Part shown: positions 9,542-20,919 of the stretch, piece after piece
How the letters are laid out: each line of letters begins with the position of its first letter
How positions within the stretch are numbered: position 1 is the stretch's first letter
From: Paraburkholderia ginsengiterrae
Lineage (GTDB): Bacteria; Pseudomonadota; Gammaproteobacteria; Burkholderiales; Burkholderiaceae
NCBI RefSeq assembly: GCF_001645125.1
Contig: NZ_LXKA01000098.1
Coordinates: 62,001 to 126,000 of the forward strand
DNA: 64,000 nt
Direction of reading: 5' to 3'
Notes under the pieces: generated by a model
Told to the model about the DNA's origin: nothing
Databases searched by the model: none
What the model saw: only the letters and a program-made list of their open reading frames with translations
Program-made: the position numbers and the translations under genes

Positions 9542-10438
9542 ATGACTCCCGCCACCACGTCCTCCGCCCTCTCCGACTTATCCGCCATGCCTGAACAGCG
9601 CCCGGTCCCGCTCGCCTTCGGCGATCTGCAAGGTTGTCGAAAGCCGTTCCAGCAGCTGCTTGCCAAGGCTGCGCCGCCGGCCGGCACGCCGCTCTGGTTT
9701 GCCGGCGACCTGGTCAACCGTGGCGCGGAATCGCTCGCCACCTTGCGCGATGTCATCGCGCTGGGCGATCTGGCGGTGCCGGTGCTGGGCAATCACGATC
9801 TGCATCTGCTGTCGGTGTCGGCGGGGATTCGCAAGTCGAAAAAAGGCGACACGATCGACGATATTCTCAGCGCGCCGGATGCCGCCGACCTGCTCGACTG
9901 GATTCGCCACCGTCCGCTTGCGCACTTCGCGGACGGCATGCTGATGGTGCATGCCGGCGTCTTACCACAATGGGATGTGAACCTGACGCTGGAACTCGCT
10001 GACGAATTGCAGCGGGCGTTGCGAGCGCCGAACTGGAAGGAAACGCTTGCCGGTTTGTACGGCAACGAGCCGAACCAGTGGACCCCGAAACTGAAGGGCA
10101 TCGACCGGTTGCGCGTGACCTGCAGCGCATTGACGCGCGTGCGCTTCTGCAATGCAGAGGGCGCGATGGACTTCAGCAGCAGCGGCGGCCTGAACGCCGC
10201 CCCGCCGGGTTGCATGCCGTGGTTCGACGTGCCATCGCGCAGGACCGCTGACGTGACGATGGTGGTCGGCCATTGGGCCGCGCTCGGTCTGATCTTGCGC
10301 GACGACCTGATCGCACTCGATTCGGGCTGCGTGTGGGGTGAAAAACTGTCCGCCGTGCGTCTCGCGAAGGATCCCGCGGAACGTACGCTGACGCAGGTGG
10401 ACTGCGAGTCCTGCCGGGTTCCCAACGGCGGAAATTAG
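9542..10438 (+). CDS. apaH: symmetrical bis(5'-nucleosyl)-tetraphosphatase
   Basis: This metallophosphatase hydrolyses Ap4A to two ADP. It carries the metal-binding motifs in order: FGDLQGC, GDLVNRG, GNHDLHLL and VHAGVLPQWD, with VVGHWA near the C-terminus. The start is uncertain: ATGs at 9515, 9542 and 9587 are all in frame and none has a clear ribosome binding site. The segment between them is Thr/Ser/Ala-rich. A start at 9587 (283 residues) would match the E. coli length best. The gene faces plsC, with a candidate bidirectional terminator between them. Confidence 0.9.
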   Translation: MTPATTSSALSDLSAMPEQRPVPLAFGDLQGCRKPFQQLLAKAAPPAGTPLWFAGDLVNRGAESLATLRDVIALGDLAVPVLGNHDLHLLSVSAGIRKSKKGDTIDDILSAPDAADLLDWIRHRPLAHFADGMLMVHAGVLPQWDVNLTLELADELQRALRAPNWKETLAGLYGNEPNQWTPKLKGIDRLRVTCSALTRVRFCNAEGAMDFSSSGGLNAAPPGCMPWFDVPSRRTADVTMVVGHWAALGLILRDDLIALDSGCVWGEKLSAVRLAKDPAERTLTQVDCESCRVPNGGN

Positions 10439-10495
10439 GCCTGCACCGCAGGCGCTTCCTGAAGGCGTATCCGGCTGAGTGAGGCGCCACAGACT

Positions 10496-10522
10496 CATGC
10501 CGGCTCGAAGCGGGCCGGCATG
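10496..10522. terminator. candidate terminator between apaH and plsC
   Basis: CATGCCGGC and GCCGGCATG form a perfect 9-bp inverted repeat around a 9-base loop in the gap between two convergent genes. There is no strong T-run, so intrinsic function is uncertain. Confidence 0.4.
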
Positions 10523-10528
10523 GCAAAA

Positions 10529-11362
10529 CTAGGCGGACCGGCCAGGCGGGTCAATCGGTTCGACCAGTGCCTCGTTGGCCGCGGGCACAGCATGCTGCCC
10601 GCCCTGCACCGCGCTGGTTCTCGCCGCGCCGCGCTGCATGTCCCGCAAGGCGGAGGCAACCACCGCTTCAGCTTCAGCGGCCAGCGTGCGCCGGTCCGCG
10701 CCAGGCGCGAGCGGCGCGCCGACGTAGACATGAGCGGTGAGCGGCCCGCCGCGCAGCAGCAGATTCAGCGAATCGCCGAGCGACAGATCGTCGATATAGG
10801 CCGGCGCGGTAGATTGCCTGCCGTGCGCGTCCTCGTACATGATGCACAGCGGCTGCACCGGCACGGAGGCCGACACGGCCGCCTGGAACATGTTCGCGTG
10901 AAATGGCAGCAGCGAGAGCCCGTTGGTCGTCGTGCCTTCAGGGAACACGCACATGAGCTCACCCGCGCTCAGGCGGTCGGCGAGTTCATGCATGATCCGC
11001 TTCGCGTCGCTGCGCTTTTCACGCTGAATGAACACCGTGTCCAGTTGCTGCGCGAGCCAGCCGACCACCGGCCATTGTCGGATCTCCGCCTTCGAAACAA
11101 ACGGCGTGGGCCGCCACGCATTGATCACGTAGATGTCGATCCACGAGATGTGATTGGCGACCACCAGCACGCCACGGTCGAGCCGCTCGCTGTCGTTGTG
11201 CACGACAAGCTGCATGCCGCACAGGCGCAGCATCTTCAGCGACCATTCGCGGTTGAGCGCATGACGCACGTCGGCGCCGGCTTTCGGAAAGCGGGTCGCC
11301 ACGATCCACATGCCGTGCAACAGATGCGTGATGAGACGGGCCTTGCGTAACGCGAGCTTCAT
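10529..11362 (-). CDS. plsC: 1-acyl-sn-glycerol-3-phosphate acyltransferase
   Basis: The 277-residue membrane-associated enzyme makes phosphatidic acid from lysophosphatidic acid. The catalytic HX4D motif is HISWID (H71, D76). The substrate-binding block is FPEGTTT (140-146), and VPVQPLCIMY follows as in PlsC. The C-terminal ~50 residues are an Ala-rich extension. It lies downstream of pyrX on the same strand, after a ~70-bp gap. Confidence 0.92.
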   Translation of the reverse strand: MKLALRKARLITHLLHGMWIVATRFPKAGADVRHALNREWSLKMLRLCGMQLVVHNDSERLDRGVLVVANHISWIDIYVINAWRPTPFVSKAEIRQWPVVGWLAQQLDTVFIQREKRSDAKRIMHELADRLSAGELMCVFPEGTTTNGLSLLPFHANMFQAAVSASVPVQPLCIMYEDAHGRQSTAPAYIDDLSLGDSLNLLLRGGPLTAHVYVGAPLAPGADRRTLAAEAEAVVASALRDMQRGAARTSAVQGGQHAVPAANEALVEPIDPPGRSA

Positions 11363-11434
11363 TGTCGGTGCGTTCCGTATTGGGTCGATAAACGTAGCAA
11401 TAAGCGTGGCAATAAGCGGGCGATGCTGCGGATA

Positions 11435-12715
11435 TTAACGCTGTTCGAATGCGACGTGACCGGAGACGATGGTCGCTCGCACGCGCGCCGGCAGTTCGTA
11501 ACCGAGGAACGGCGTGTTGTGCCCCTGGCTCTTCAGCGCACGCGGCTCGACGCGCCAATGCGCGTGCGGGTCGAATACGCAGAGATCGGCCACGCCGCCC
11601 ACGGCAATACGGCCGGCTCCGTCCAGCTTGAGCACATCGGCCGGCGCCGTGGTGATGCGGTTCAATGCCTTGGCGAGCGGCAAGCCTGCTTCGTCGGCCC
11701 ACTTCACCGTCAGCGAAAGGAACAGTTCCAGCCCGGTTGCGCCCGGCGTGGCCTCGGCGAACGGCAGCAGCTTTTCGTCGTCGTCGACCGGCGTGTGGTC
11801 AGAGCAGATCGCGTCGATCGTGCCGTCGACGAGACCCGCGCGGATCGCCTCGCGATCGCGCTGTTGACGCAGCGGCGGATCGAGCCGGAACTGCGCATCG
11901 AAATAGCCGATGTCGAGGTCGATCAGATGCACGTGATTGACGGTGACGTCGCACGATACCGGCAAGCCCTCGGCCTTGGCCGTGCGCATCAGCTCGATGC
12001 CCGCCGCCGACGACACGTGCGACAGATGCACGCGCGCCCCGGTCACCCGCACCAGTTCGAAGATAGTATGCAGCGCGATGGTTTCCGCCGACACCGGCAC
12101 GCCCGACAACCCGAGCCGCGACGCCAGCGCACCGCTCGCGGCCACGCCACCCTTGCCGAGATAAGCGTCCACCGGACGCAACCATACGGTGTAGCCGTAG
12201 GTCTTCGCGTATTGCAGTGCGCGCATCAGCACCTGGGTGTCGACCACCGGCACGTCGGCCTGCGAGAAGCCGATGCAGCCGGCTTCCGTCAGTTGGACCA
12301 TCTCCGTGATCACTTGCCCCTTGAGTCCGACCGTCAGCGCGCCCAGCGGGTACACGTGCGCCTGGTTCAGATTGCGCGCGCGGAACTTGAGCATCTCGAC
12401 GAGGCCCGGTTCATCGAGCGTCGGATCGGTGTCCGGCGGACACACGAGGCTCGTCACACCGCCCGCGAGCGCGGCGGCCATTTCCGATTCGAGCGTCGCC
12501 TTGTGCTCGTAGCCCGGTTCGCGCAATCGCGCGGACAGATCGACCAGCCCCGGCGCAACATAAAGGCCTTTGGCGTCGATCGTCCTGGCCGCGTGAAAGT
12601 CGGCGGGCGCGTTGCCAATGGCAACGATCTTGCCCGCTTCGATAAAAACGTCCTGCTGCTGTTCGGTGCCCGCTGCTGGATCGATCAGCGTGCCGCCTTG
12701 AATATGAATCTTCAT
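11435..12715 (-). CDS. pyrX: dihydroorotase-like protein, probable non-catalytic ATCase partner
   Basis: The 426-residue protein has the full dihydroorotase/amidohydrolase fold, but the metal-binding H-x-H of the first strand is missing. Where active enzymes have HVHLREPG this one has SARLREPG (residues 61-68), so both His are replaced by Ser and Arg. Later elements are kept: LSHVSSAAG and SDHTPVDDD. This matches the PyrC'/PyrX subunits that form a dodecamer with PyrB in Pseudomonas, and the gene sits 15 bp after pyrB as there. A catalytic dihydroorotase would have to be encoded elsewhere. The structural role is inferred from the family. Confidence 0.88.
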   Translation of the reverse strand: MKIHIQGGTLIDPAAGTEQQQDVFIEAGKIVAIGNAPADFHAARTIDAKGLYVAPGLVDLSARLREPGYEHKATLESEMAAALAGGVTSLVCPPDTDPTLDEPGLVEMLKFRARNLNQAHVYPLGALTVGLKGQVITEMVQLTEAGCIGFSQADVPVVDTQVLMRALQYAKTYGYTVWLRPVDAYLGKGGVAASGALASRLGLSGVPVSAETIALHTIFELVRVTGARVHLSHVSSAAGIELMRTAKAEGLPVSCDVTVNHVHLIDLDIGYFDAQFRLDPPLRQQRDREAIRAGLVDGTIDAICSDHTPVDDDEKLLPFAEATPGATGLELFLSLTVKWADEAGLPLAKALNRITTAPADVLKLDGAGRIAVGGVADLCVFDPHAHWRVEPRALKSQGHNTPFLGYELPARVRATIVSGHVAFEQR

Positions 12716-12730
12716 GCGCTGCCTTATTCT

Positions 12731-13756
12731 TTAATCGTGATTGCCCGCGACGATACCCATCACGGCCATGCGCACCGCGATACCGAAAGTCACCTGGTTC
12801 AGAATCACCGATTGCGGGCCGTCGGCCACCTGCGAATCGATTTCGACGCCGCGATTCATCGGGCCCGGATGCATCACGATCGCATCGGGCGCGGCGAGCG
12901 CGAGACGCTCCGGCGTGAGACCCCAGCTCTTGAAGTACTCCTGCGCCGACGGCAGCAGCGCGCCGCTCATCCGCTCGTTCTGCAACCGCAGCATGATGAT
13001 GACGTCGACGCCCTTCAGGCCTTCGTCGAGATTGTGGAACACCCGCACGCCCATCTGCTCGAGACCGCCCGGCAACAGCGTGCGCGGACCGATCGCGCGC
13101 ACTTCCGGCACGCCGAGCGTGGTCAGCGCGTGAATATCCGAGCGCGCCACCCGCGAATGCAGAATGTCGCCGACGATCGCCACACGCAGCTGCGTGAAAT
13201 CCTTCTTGTAGTGGCGGATCGTGTACATGTCGAGCAGCCCCTGGGTGGGGTGCGCATGACGGCCGTCGCCGGCATTGATCACGTGCACGTGGGGCGCACA
13301 ATGCTGGGCGATCAGATAAGGCGCGCCGCTCGAAGCATGACGCACGACGAACATGTCGGCGTGCATGGCCGAGAGGTTGTTAATCGTGTCGAGCAGAGAC
13401 TCGCCCTTGCTGGTCGAGGACGCGTTGATGTTCAGATTCAGCACGTCCGCGGACAGACGCGTCGCGGCGATTTCGAAGGTGGTACGGGTGCGCGTCGAGT
13501 TCTCGAAGAACAGGTTGAACACCGATTTGCCGCGCAACAGCGGCACCTTCTTCACTTCGCGATCGGTCACGCTGACGAACTGGTCGGCGGTATCGAGAAT
13601 CTGATTGACGATCGCCTTCGGCAAACCCTCGATCGACAACAGATGTTTGAGCTCGCCGTTTTTCGTGAGCTGCGGGTTGCCCTTCAGGAAGCCGTAACGG
13701 AAGCGCTCAGTGGCGCTGTCGGCGGAATCCTTAGGAGCCGGGGTGGCGGTGTTCAT
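12731..13756 (-). CDS. pyrB: aspartate carbamoyltransferase catalytic subunit
   Basis: The 341-residue enzyme joins carbamoyl phosphate and aspartate in pyrimidine synthesis. It has the carbamoyl-phosphate-binding loop ENSTRTR (residues 85-91), HPTQGLLD, and the aspartate-binding MHPGPMNRG. The ~20-residue N-terminal extension before the first helix is typical of the longer PyrB class that binds PyrX. No pyrI-like regulatory chain is nearby. It is followed by pyrX and preceded by pyrR on the same strand. Confidence 0.95.
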   Translation of the reverse strand: MNTATPAPKDSADSATERFRYGFLKGNPQLTKNGELKHLLSIEGLPKAIVNQILDTADQFVSVTDREVKKVPLLRGKSVFNLFFENSTRTRTTFEIAATRLSADVLNLNINASSTSKGESLLDTINNLSAMHADMFVVRHASSGAPYLIAQHCAPHVHVINAGDGRHAHPTQGLLDMYTIRHYKKDFTQLRVAIVGDILHSRVARSDIHALTTLGVPEVRAIGPRTLLPGGLEQMGVRVFHNLDEGLKGVDVIIMLRLQNERMSGALLPSAQEYFKSWGLTPERLALAAPDAIVMHPGPMNRGVEIDSQVADGPQSVILNQVTFGIAVRMAVMGIVAGNHD

Positions 13757-13865
13757 GGTGTACCTGCTTCAAATACGGGCTTCAACGTGATCGATGTCGA
13801 TGCGCACCGCGCACGACGGTGCCGGACGCGGCCGGCGCGGCTTCATGCGAGGCCTCGCGCCGCCT

Positions 13866-14408
13866 TCAATCGACGCGTGCTTCAGTGTGAAAGGTGAAAC
13901 GCGGCTGGCCCTGCGCGCCGCTCTCTTCTCGGGCCAGCACCAGTGTCGCGTCGGCGGGAATGTTCACCTGGGCGCCGACAAAGCGCGCCGCCACCGGCAA
14001 TTCGCGCCCGCCGCGATCGGCGAGCACCGCCAGCTCGACCGAGGCCGGACGGCCATAGTCGTACAGCTCATTGACTGCCGCGCGGATCGTGCGGCCGGTG
14101 TACAGCACGTCGTCCACCAGCACGATACGGCTCCCGTCGACGGAAAACGGCAAGGCGGTTGGGCTGGCCTGCGCGTGCAGACCTTTTTTCGCGTAGTCGT
14201 CGCGATGTAGCGCCACGTTCACCACGCCGAAGCTCGGCAGGTTCAGGTCGTGGGCCAGCCGCTCGGCAAGCCATGCGCCGCCGCTGTGGATACCGGCCAG
14301 CACGGCGCCTTCGGCGCCGCCTTGCGTGGCGCCCAGCCGGTCGCCATACGCCGCGCGAATCTGGTCGAGCAGCGCGTGATAGAGCGCTTCGGCGTCAATG
14401 GAACTCAT
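13866..14408 (-). CDS. pyrR: PyrR bifunctional pyrimidine regulator / uracil phosphoribosyltransferase
   Basis: The 180-residue protein has the type I phosphoribosyltransferase PRPP loop [14 protein letters not shown] (residues 94-107) and the [12 protein letters not shown] start typical of PyrR. In Gram-positives PyrR attenuates pyr transcription by binding RNA; in proteobacteria its regulatory role is less certain. The 109-bp gap before pyrB shows no clear anti-terminator pair by eye. Its start overlaps the end of ruvX by 14 bases. Confidence 0.92.
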   Translation of the reverse strand: MSSIDAEALYHALLDQIRAAYGDRLGATQGGAEGAVLAGIHSGGAWLAERLAHDLNLPSFGVVNVALHRDDYAKKGLHAQASPTALPFSVDGSRIVLVDDVLYTGRTIRAAVNELYDYGRPASVELAVLADRGGRELPVAARFVGAQVNIPADATLVLAREESGAQGQPRFTFHTEARVD

Positions 14409-14835
14409 GATGGTCGGAAAGTCCGTCTAGATATTGCTGAAGGATGATGCTGGCGGCTTCGGCGTCGAGCATGTCGGCGCGGCCTTTGCCGGCGCGGATT
14501 TCCGCCTTTGCCTCGACCGACGAATAACGCTCGTCGATCCACGTGACCGGCAGATTGAAGCGGCCGTTCAGCTGATTGCCGAAGCGCTTCGCAAGTTGCG
14601 TCATTTCGTGGGGCGTGCCGTCCGGATGCATCGGCAAGCCGACGATCAGGGCGTCCGGCTTCCACTCGGCAATCAGCTTGCCCACCTCTTCGAAGCGGTA
14701 TTCGCGGCTGCGATTCTGCACGATCACGAGCGGGCGCGCGCGCCTGGTCAGCGAATTGCCGACCGCCACGCCGATGCGTTTTTCACCGTAGTCGAACGCA
14801 AGCAGCGTCGCCTCACGTCCGGCCGGCAGGCTCAT
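14395..14835 (-). CDS. ruvX: RuvX/YqgF-family putative Holliday junction resolvase
   Basis: The 146-residue RNase H-fold protein shows [15 protein letters not shown] near the N-terminus (first catalytic Asp), [15 protein letters not shown] in the middle, and [11 protein letters not shown], which carries a further acidic site. Length and motifs match YqgF/RuvX. It is coupled to yqgE upstream (ATGA overlap at 14832-14835) and to pyrR downstream. The yqgE-yqgF-pyrR-pyrB-pyrX order is the same as in Pseudomonas. The precise nuclease substrate in vivo is not settled for the family. Confidence 0.92.
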   Translation of the reverse strand: MSLPAGREATLLAFDYGEKRIGVAVGNSLTRRARPLVIVQNRSREYRFEEVGKLIAEWKPDALIVGLPMHPDGTPHEMTQLAKRFGNQLNGRFNLPVTWIDERYSSVEAKAEIRAGKGRADMLDAEAASIILQQYLDGLSDHHEFH

Positions 14836-15410
14836 GCGTGACCTGCCTCGCCCGACAACATGGATAGCGAAATGCCGAGCAATGCAAGGGCGGCTTCGAG
14901 GCGCTCTTCGGCCGGCACGTCGAAGACGATGTTCGGGTCGGCCTCGACAGTCAGCCAGCCGTTCTTCGAAATCTCTTCTTCGAGCTGACCCGCGCCCCAG
15001 CCGGCGTGGCCGAGCGTGAGCAGAAACCGCTCCGGACCCGTGCCGCTCGCGACCGCTTCGAGCACGTCTTTCGAGGTGGTCATCTCGAGACCGCCCGGCA
15101 CCGACATGGACGAGGTGTACGCGTTGCCGTCTTTCGGATCGTGCAGCACGAAGCCGCGCTCGGTTTGCACCGGGCCGCCGAAATACACGGGCACATGGAG
15201 AAGGGGCTCGATCTCGAGCTTGAGGTCGATGCGATTGAAGAGCGCTTGCAGGTCGATATCGGTCGGCCGGTTGATCACGAGGCCGAGCGCACCGCGCTCA
15301 CTGTGATCGCAAAGGTAGACCACCGTTCCTGAAAACGTCGGATCGGCCATGTTCGGCATGGCGATCAGGAACTGGTTGGTCAGATTGATGCGATCGGTAC
15401 TCTTGGACAT
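14832..15410 (-). CDS. yqgE: UPF0301 protein YqgE/AlgH
   Basis: The 192-residue protein has the AlgH fold signatures [31 protein letters not shown] and [14 protein letters not shown]. The family's biochemical role is unknown; its name comes from an alginate phenotype in Pseudomonas. Start 15410 ([14 protein letters not shown]) gives the normal N-terminus, while a frame to 15506 adds an unrelated basic stretch. It heads the ruvX-pyrR-pyrB-pyrX series. Confidence 0.93.
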   Translation of the reverse strand: MSKSTDRINLTNQFLIAMPNMADPTFSGTVVYLCDHSERGALGLVINRPTDIDLQALFNRIDLKLEIEPLLHVPVYFGGPVQTERGFVLHDPKDGNAYTSSMSVPGGLEMTTSKDVLEAVASGTGPERFLLTLGHAGWGAGQLEEEISKNGWLTVEADPNIVFDVPAEERLEAALALLGISLSMLSGEAGHA

Positions 15411-15620
15411 AGTTCGGATTTTAGCAAAGACGATGCGGGATGGCGGGCTTTGAGCGTGGAACCGTGTGGCATGCCACGAAGGGGGCCGCCCGCCATCGAC
15501 GGCCAATCAAGTTCCACTCTATCACGCACGCGGGCCCTGGCCACCGCGCAGATTAGCGGTGTTTTGCGGCACGCCTGTTGTGACCCGCCGGGTGGTGCTG
15601 CGGTGCCCATGCCGGTGCCC

Positions 15621-15646
15621 GTTGCCATTGCCTGTTGCCATTGCCT
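15621..15646. repeat. two perfect tandem copies of a 13-bp unit
   Basis: GTTGCCATTGCCT occurs twice back to back in the non-coding gap (15411-15687) between yqgE and the FimL-like gene, with related GGTGCCC and GCTGCCT pieces on either side. No function is apparent; it could vary in copy number. Confidence 0.7.
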
Positions 15647-15687
15647 GCTGCCTCTGTGTCACCTGAGTGACCTGACACGCGGACCGG

Positions 15688-17103
15688 TCACGCACCGCCC
15701 TGCTCGATCGCCCGCGTCAACGCGCTCAACGCAGCGTTGCCGCCGGGCGGCGCCACGCCCGCGGCTACCTTATGCAGCGTCGCCCGCAAGGCCTCGGCGG
15801 CCTGCTCGAGCGTGCGCGCCGGGGGTGCGCCGACAATCACATGCGCGCGCACCGCCGGCGTCGACACGCCCGCATGCGCCCGACGGCGCCAGGCGAGCCC
15901 CAGCGCATCGGCCAGCAGCGCCACGTGGCCGAGGCCGAGCGCGCACGCGGCGGAGCCGAGCCGGTAGGCGGCGCCGCCCGCCTGCAACGCTTCGGTGGGA
16001 TCGGCTTTCTCCGGCTGATCGGCCGCTCGGGCATGCTCGGTCAGGGCGGAGATCGAGGCATCCGCCGTCTGCAGGAAATCTTCGTAGGCGTTCGCGTTGA
16101 CAGTCAGCAGACCCAGTTCGCGCGTCAATGTGGTGCGGGTGGCGGTGAACGCCTGTGCCTCAGCGGCGCCCGCTTCCCACAGCATTTCCGATGCCTGGGT
16201 GGCCGCCACGTGCCAATCGACCGTCAAACCGTAGTCGTGCAGCACTTCCACCTGATCGGCATCTTCCGCGGCGGCGCCGAACAAGGCGTAGTCGCGCCAT
16301 AGCAGTGCGAGCGTCGCGCGCACGAGGGAACGCGGCGCGAGTTCGATGCCGCGCGCGTGATCGGCCAGCGCGAGGTTGCAGCGGGCGTAGAAGCGCCGCG
16401 CGTCGGTCTCGCCGGTGGCGCGTCCGCCCAGCCGCAACGCCTTGGCGCAGGCCTTGGCGAGGCGCCAGAAATCGTAGGGATCGGGACCTGCGAGCTCGCC
16501 GAAAACGAGGTCCAGTTCGTCGAGCGCCGCATTGGTGGCGGCCAGCGCCGCCGCGCTGCCGGAATCCGGTTGCGAGCGCAACACCGGCAACAGCGCGCGC
16601 TCGTAGCGCGCCCGCAAATGGGCAAGCTGATCAGCCGGTTGCGCGTGCAGCGACACCGGCGGCACCGGCCGCGCGGCCAGCGCGAGATCTTCAAAGGCGA
16701 CCGTGGAACCGGGCGTGTGCTCGGACAGATGCGTGCTGAGCGCGCGGTAGTGATTGAACAACACTGGCGAGCAGGACAACTCGCGCAAATTGTGACGCTC
16801 GAGCGCCGCGCGAAAATCGCGCAAGGCCGCACCGAACACGGGCCGCGCGCTGTCTGCGTCGGCCGGGTCGCCCGCGGCGGCAAGCGGCGAGACCCGCACC
16901 AGCGCATCCGTGAAGCGCTGTGCGCTCAGCCAGCCGGCTCCGCGCAACGCTTGCGAAGCGCGAACGAGAGCCGACGTGCCCTCGCTACGCTGTTCGAAAG
17001 CGAGCAGCGCCTCCGCCAGCGCGAGCTCTGCAAGACGAACGGCGCCGCCGCGTGGATTCGGCAAGGCGTCGAAGGGAACGGGTGTGGCGGGTCGAAGAGT
17101 CAT
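15688..17103 (-). CDS. FimL/ChpA-like protein with degenerate HPt domain (tentative)
   Basis: The 471-residue soluble, Ala-rich helical protein is not one I recognise firmly. Near the C-terminus, AAYRLGSAACALGLGHVALL aligns with the HPt pattern H-x-L-K-G-S-A-x-x-x-G, but the phosphorylatable His position is Ala. That is what FimL, a His-less relative of the ChpA N-terminus, shows. It lies between yqgE and rubredoxin, where some beta-proteobacteria carry the pilG-pilI-pilJ-chpA twitching genes, none of which are here. I infer a remnant or specialised scaffold of that system. Start 17103 was preferred over an ATG at 17142. Confidence 0.5.
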   Translation of the reverse strand: MTLRPATPVPFDALPNPRGGAVRLAELALAEALLAFEQRSEGTSALVRASQALRGAGWLSAQRFTDALVRVSPLAAAGDPADADSARPVFGAALRDFRAALERHNLRELSCSPVLFNHYRALSTHLSEHTPGSTVAFEDLALAARPVPPVSLHAQPADQLAHLRARYERALLPVLRSQPDSGSAAALAATNAALDELDLVFGELAGPDPYDFWRLAKACAKALRLGGRATGETDARRFYARCNLALADHARGIELAPRSLVRATLALLWRDYALFGAAAEDADQVEVLHDYGLTVDWHVAATQASEMLWEAGAAEAQAFTATRTTLTRELGLLTVNANAYEDFLQTADASISALTEHARAADQPEKADPTEALQAGGAAYRLGSAACALGLGHVALLADALGLAWRRRAHAGVSTPAVRAHVIVGAPPARTLEQAAEALRATLHKVAAGVAPPGGNAALSALTRAIEQGGA

Positions 17104-17366
17104 GGGCAGGCGACACGAAGCTGACGGGCCGACGCCTGGCAACGCGCGCAGACTGCTCGGCTAACGCGCAAACCGGCGACAGGACAATGACAGACTACCG
17201 TTGCTAACATTGCGACAAGGCGCGGCCAAGGACGTTCCACACCGTCATATTTGGGGCAACCTTCAGCGTGCAGGGAGCGCGTTCGCCCCAACAGCGACCG
17301 GCCGCGAAACGCCGCGCCGGCGCATGCGGCACGCCCTCAGCCGGCCACGCCGGCTGCCCCTGCACT

Positions 17367-17537
17367 TCAGATCTGGACCATCTCGAAGTCTTCCTTGCGC
17401 GCGCCGCACTCCGGACAGGTCCAGTTAATGGGCACGTCTTCCCAGCGGGTGCCCGGCGCAATGCCTTCGTCCGGCAGACCGGCTTCTTCGTCGTAAATCC
17501 AGCCGCAAATCAGGCACATCCAGCTTTGATATTCCAT
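17367..17537 (-). CDS. rubA: rubredoxin
   Basis: A 56-residue protein read from the ATG at 17537. It has the two iron-binding Cys pairs, CLIC (C8, C11) and CPEC (C41, C44), with the conserved WIYDEEAGLPDEGIAPGT and WEDVP between them. Rubredoxins are small one-electron carriers with an Fe(SCys)4 centre, used by oxidoreductases and hydroxylases. It lies upstream of the FimL-like gene on the same strand and divergent from the ThiD-family gene. Confidence 0.95.
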   Translation of the reverse strand: MEYQSWMCLICGWIYDEEAGLPDEGIAPGTRWEDVPINWTCPECGARKEDFEMVQI

Positions 17538-17811
17538 TCTTGTGTCGCGTCGTAGAGTCCGTGGAAACGGGAGCCATGATGGTACCGTGTTGCCGCCCCA
17601 ATGCCTAGCAATCAGAAGCCCGCGATCGTAGCCTGCGGCGGCCTTTGGCTAGAGGTTTTCGTCGGCTCGCCGGACGATCTCGGCGCCATGCCGCGTATCG
17701 GCCGCACCGCCTCGAACCATGCGAAAAAACGCCCCCGCGACGGATTAGGCCGCATAATTGAGTCGATTGCGCACTCGCGCACCCAAATCCAGTTCCTTTT
17801 AGTCAACTTTC

Positions 17812-18672
17812 ATGCCCAGCGACACGCCTCCGATCGTCCTCACCTTCGGCCTCTCCGATCCCACTGGCGGCTCCGGACTGCAAGCCGACCTGATGACTCT
17901 TGCCAGCATGGGCTGCCATGGCATCTCCGTGCTCACGGGCTACACCGTGCGCGATTCGGCAAGCTGCGACGAAGTCACCGGGCTCGATCCCGAGGTGGTC
18001 GCGACGCAGGCCCGGATGCTGCTCGAAGACATGCCGGTCGCCGCGTTCAAGGTGGGTGCCTGCACGCGCGCGGAGGTGGTGAGCGCGATTGCCGAAGTGG
18101 TCGCCGACTACGACGACATTCCGCTGATCCTCGCCCCCGATTTCACGCTCGACGACGAGCACGTGCTCGCCGCCGACGAACTGCGCGAAGCGATCGCCGA
18201 TCTGCTCGCGCCGCAAACCACCTTGCTGGTGGCCGATTCGGCCACGCTGCTCGCGCTCGCCCAGCCGGACGGCGACGCCGAAGCACCGAGCCTCGACGCG
18301 GCCATTTCGCACCTGCTGTCGCAAGGCTGTGAATACATTCTCTCGACGGAAACCGGCACGCACCGGCACGTCAACACGCTCTTCAGCGAAGACGGGCAAT
18401 TGCGCCAGGACATGTGGGACCGCGGCAGCCATCGGATCATGGGCTTGACCGATACGCTGGGGTCGGCGATTGCGGCGCTGCTGGCTAACGGCCAGGAACC
18501 CGCGGAAGCGGTCCGTGAGGCGCAGGAGTATCTGTACCAGGCGGTACGCAGCGCATTCCGGCCGGGCATGGGCGCGTATCTGCCGGACCGGTTTTTCTGG
18601 GCGCGCAGCAGCGACGACGAAACGCCGCCGGCAACCGGCAAGGACGTAGCGCCCGGCGAAGCGCGGCACTGA
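17812..18672 (+). CDS. thiD: hydroxymethylpyrimidine/phosphomethylpyrimidine kinase family (ThiD-like)
   Basis: The 286-residue ribokinase-fold protein begins LTFGLSDPTGGSGLQADL and continues with MGCHGISVLTGYTVRDS, both typical of ThiD (HMP and HMP-P kinase in thiamine synthesis). The catalytic anion-hole motif is unusual. Where ThiD has GTGCT, this protein has GLTDT followed by LGSAIAALLANG, so the family Cys is Asp. Many ribokinase-fold enzymes use Asp there. The C-terminal ~30 residues are polar and extra. It may be an active variant or may have a different substrate. Confidence 0.8.
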   Translation: MPSDTPPIVLTFGLSDPTGGSGLQADLMTLASMGCHGISVLTGYTVRDSASCDEVTGLDPEVVATQARMLLEDMPVAAFKVGACTRAEVVSAIAEVVADYDDIPLILAPDFTLDDEHVLAADELREAIADLLAPQTTLLVADSATLLALAQPDGDAEAPSLDAAISHLLSQGCEYILSTETGTHRHVNTLFSEDGQLRQDMWDRGSHRIMGLTDTLGSAIAALLANGQEPAEAVREAQEYLYQAVRSAFRPGMGAYLPDRFFWARSSDDETPPATGKDVAPGEARH

Positions 18673-18759
18673 TTGCAGGCCAGGCGCTGAAGGAGTGAGC
18701 GCCTGCTGATTCGCGCACCACACGCTAGTACGCTGGCCAGGCGCAACTGCAAGCGCCCC

Positions 18760-18789
18760 AAAAAAACCCGCATCTCTGCGGGTTTTTTC
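18760..18789. terminator. bidirectional intrinsic terminator between thiD and groEL
   Basis: AACCCGC-ATCTCT-GCGGGTT forms a GC-rich stem flanked by an A-run on the left and a T-run on the right, so it can terminate both the plus-strand thiD and the minus-strand groEL transcripts. Confidence 0.88.
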
Positions 18790-18863
18790 TTTTGGGAAGC
18801 GCGCCTTGCAGCGCACTTCCCCACGCATTCCCAACTGAGCCCCGTAGCGGAGCCCAACCGGAA

Positions 18864-20847
<1,984 letters not shown>

Positions 20848-20919
20848 ACATACTCCTCTCTTGATTGAGACTGAAGAACGCTGAGAAAACCCAGCTGGCC
20901 GAGCCAACCGGCGATGTTG

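Noticed and set aside
11423-13897. Long plus-strand open frame (824 codons) opposite pyrX and pyrB
   Set aside because: It is the complement of two clearly recognised genes. Its translation is Arg/His/Ala-rich with no motif, as expected from high third-position GC.
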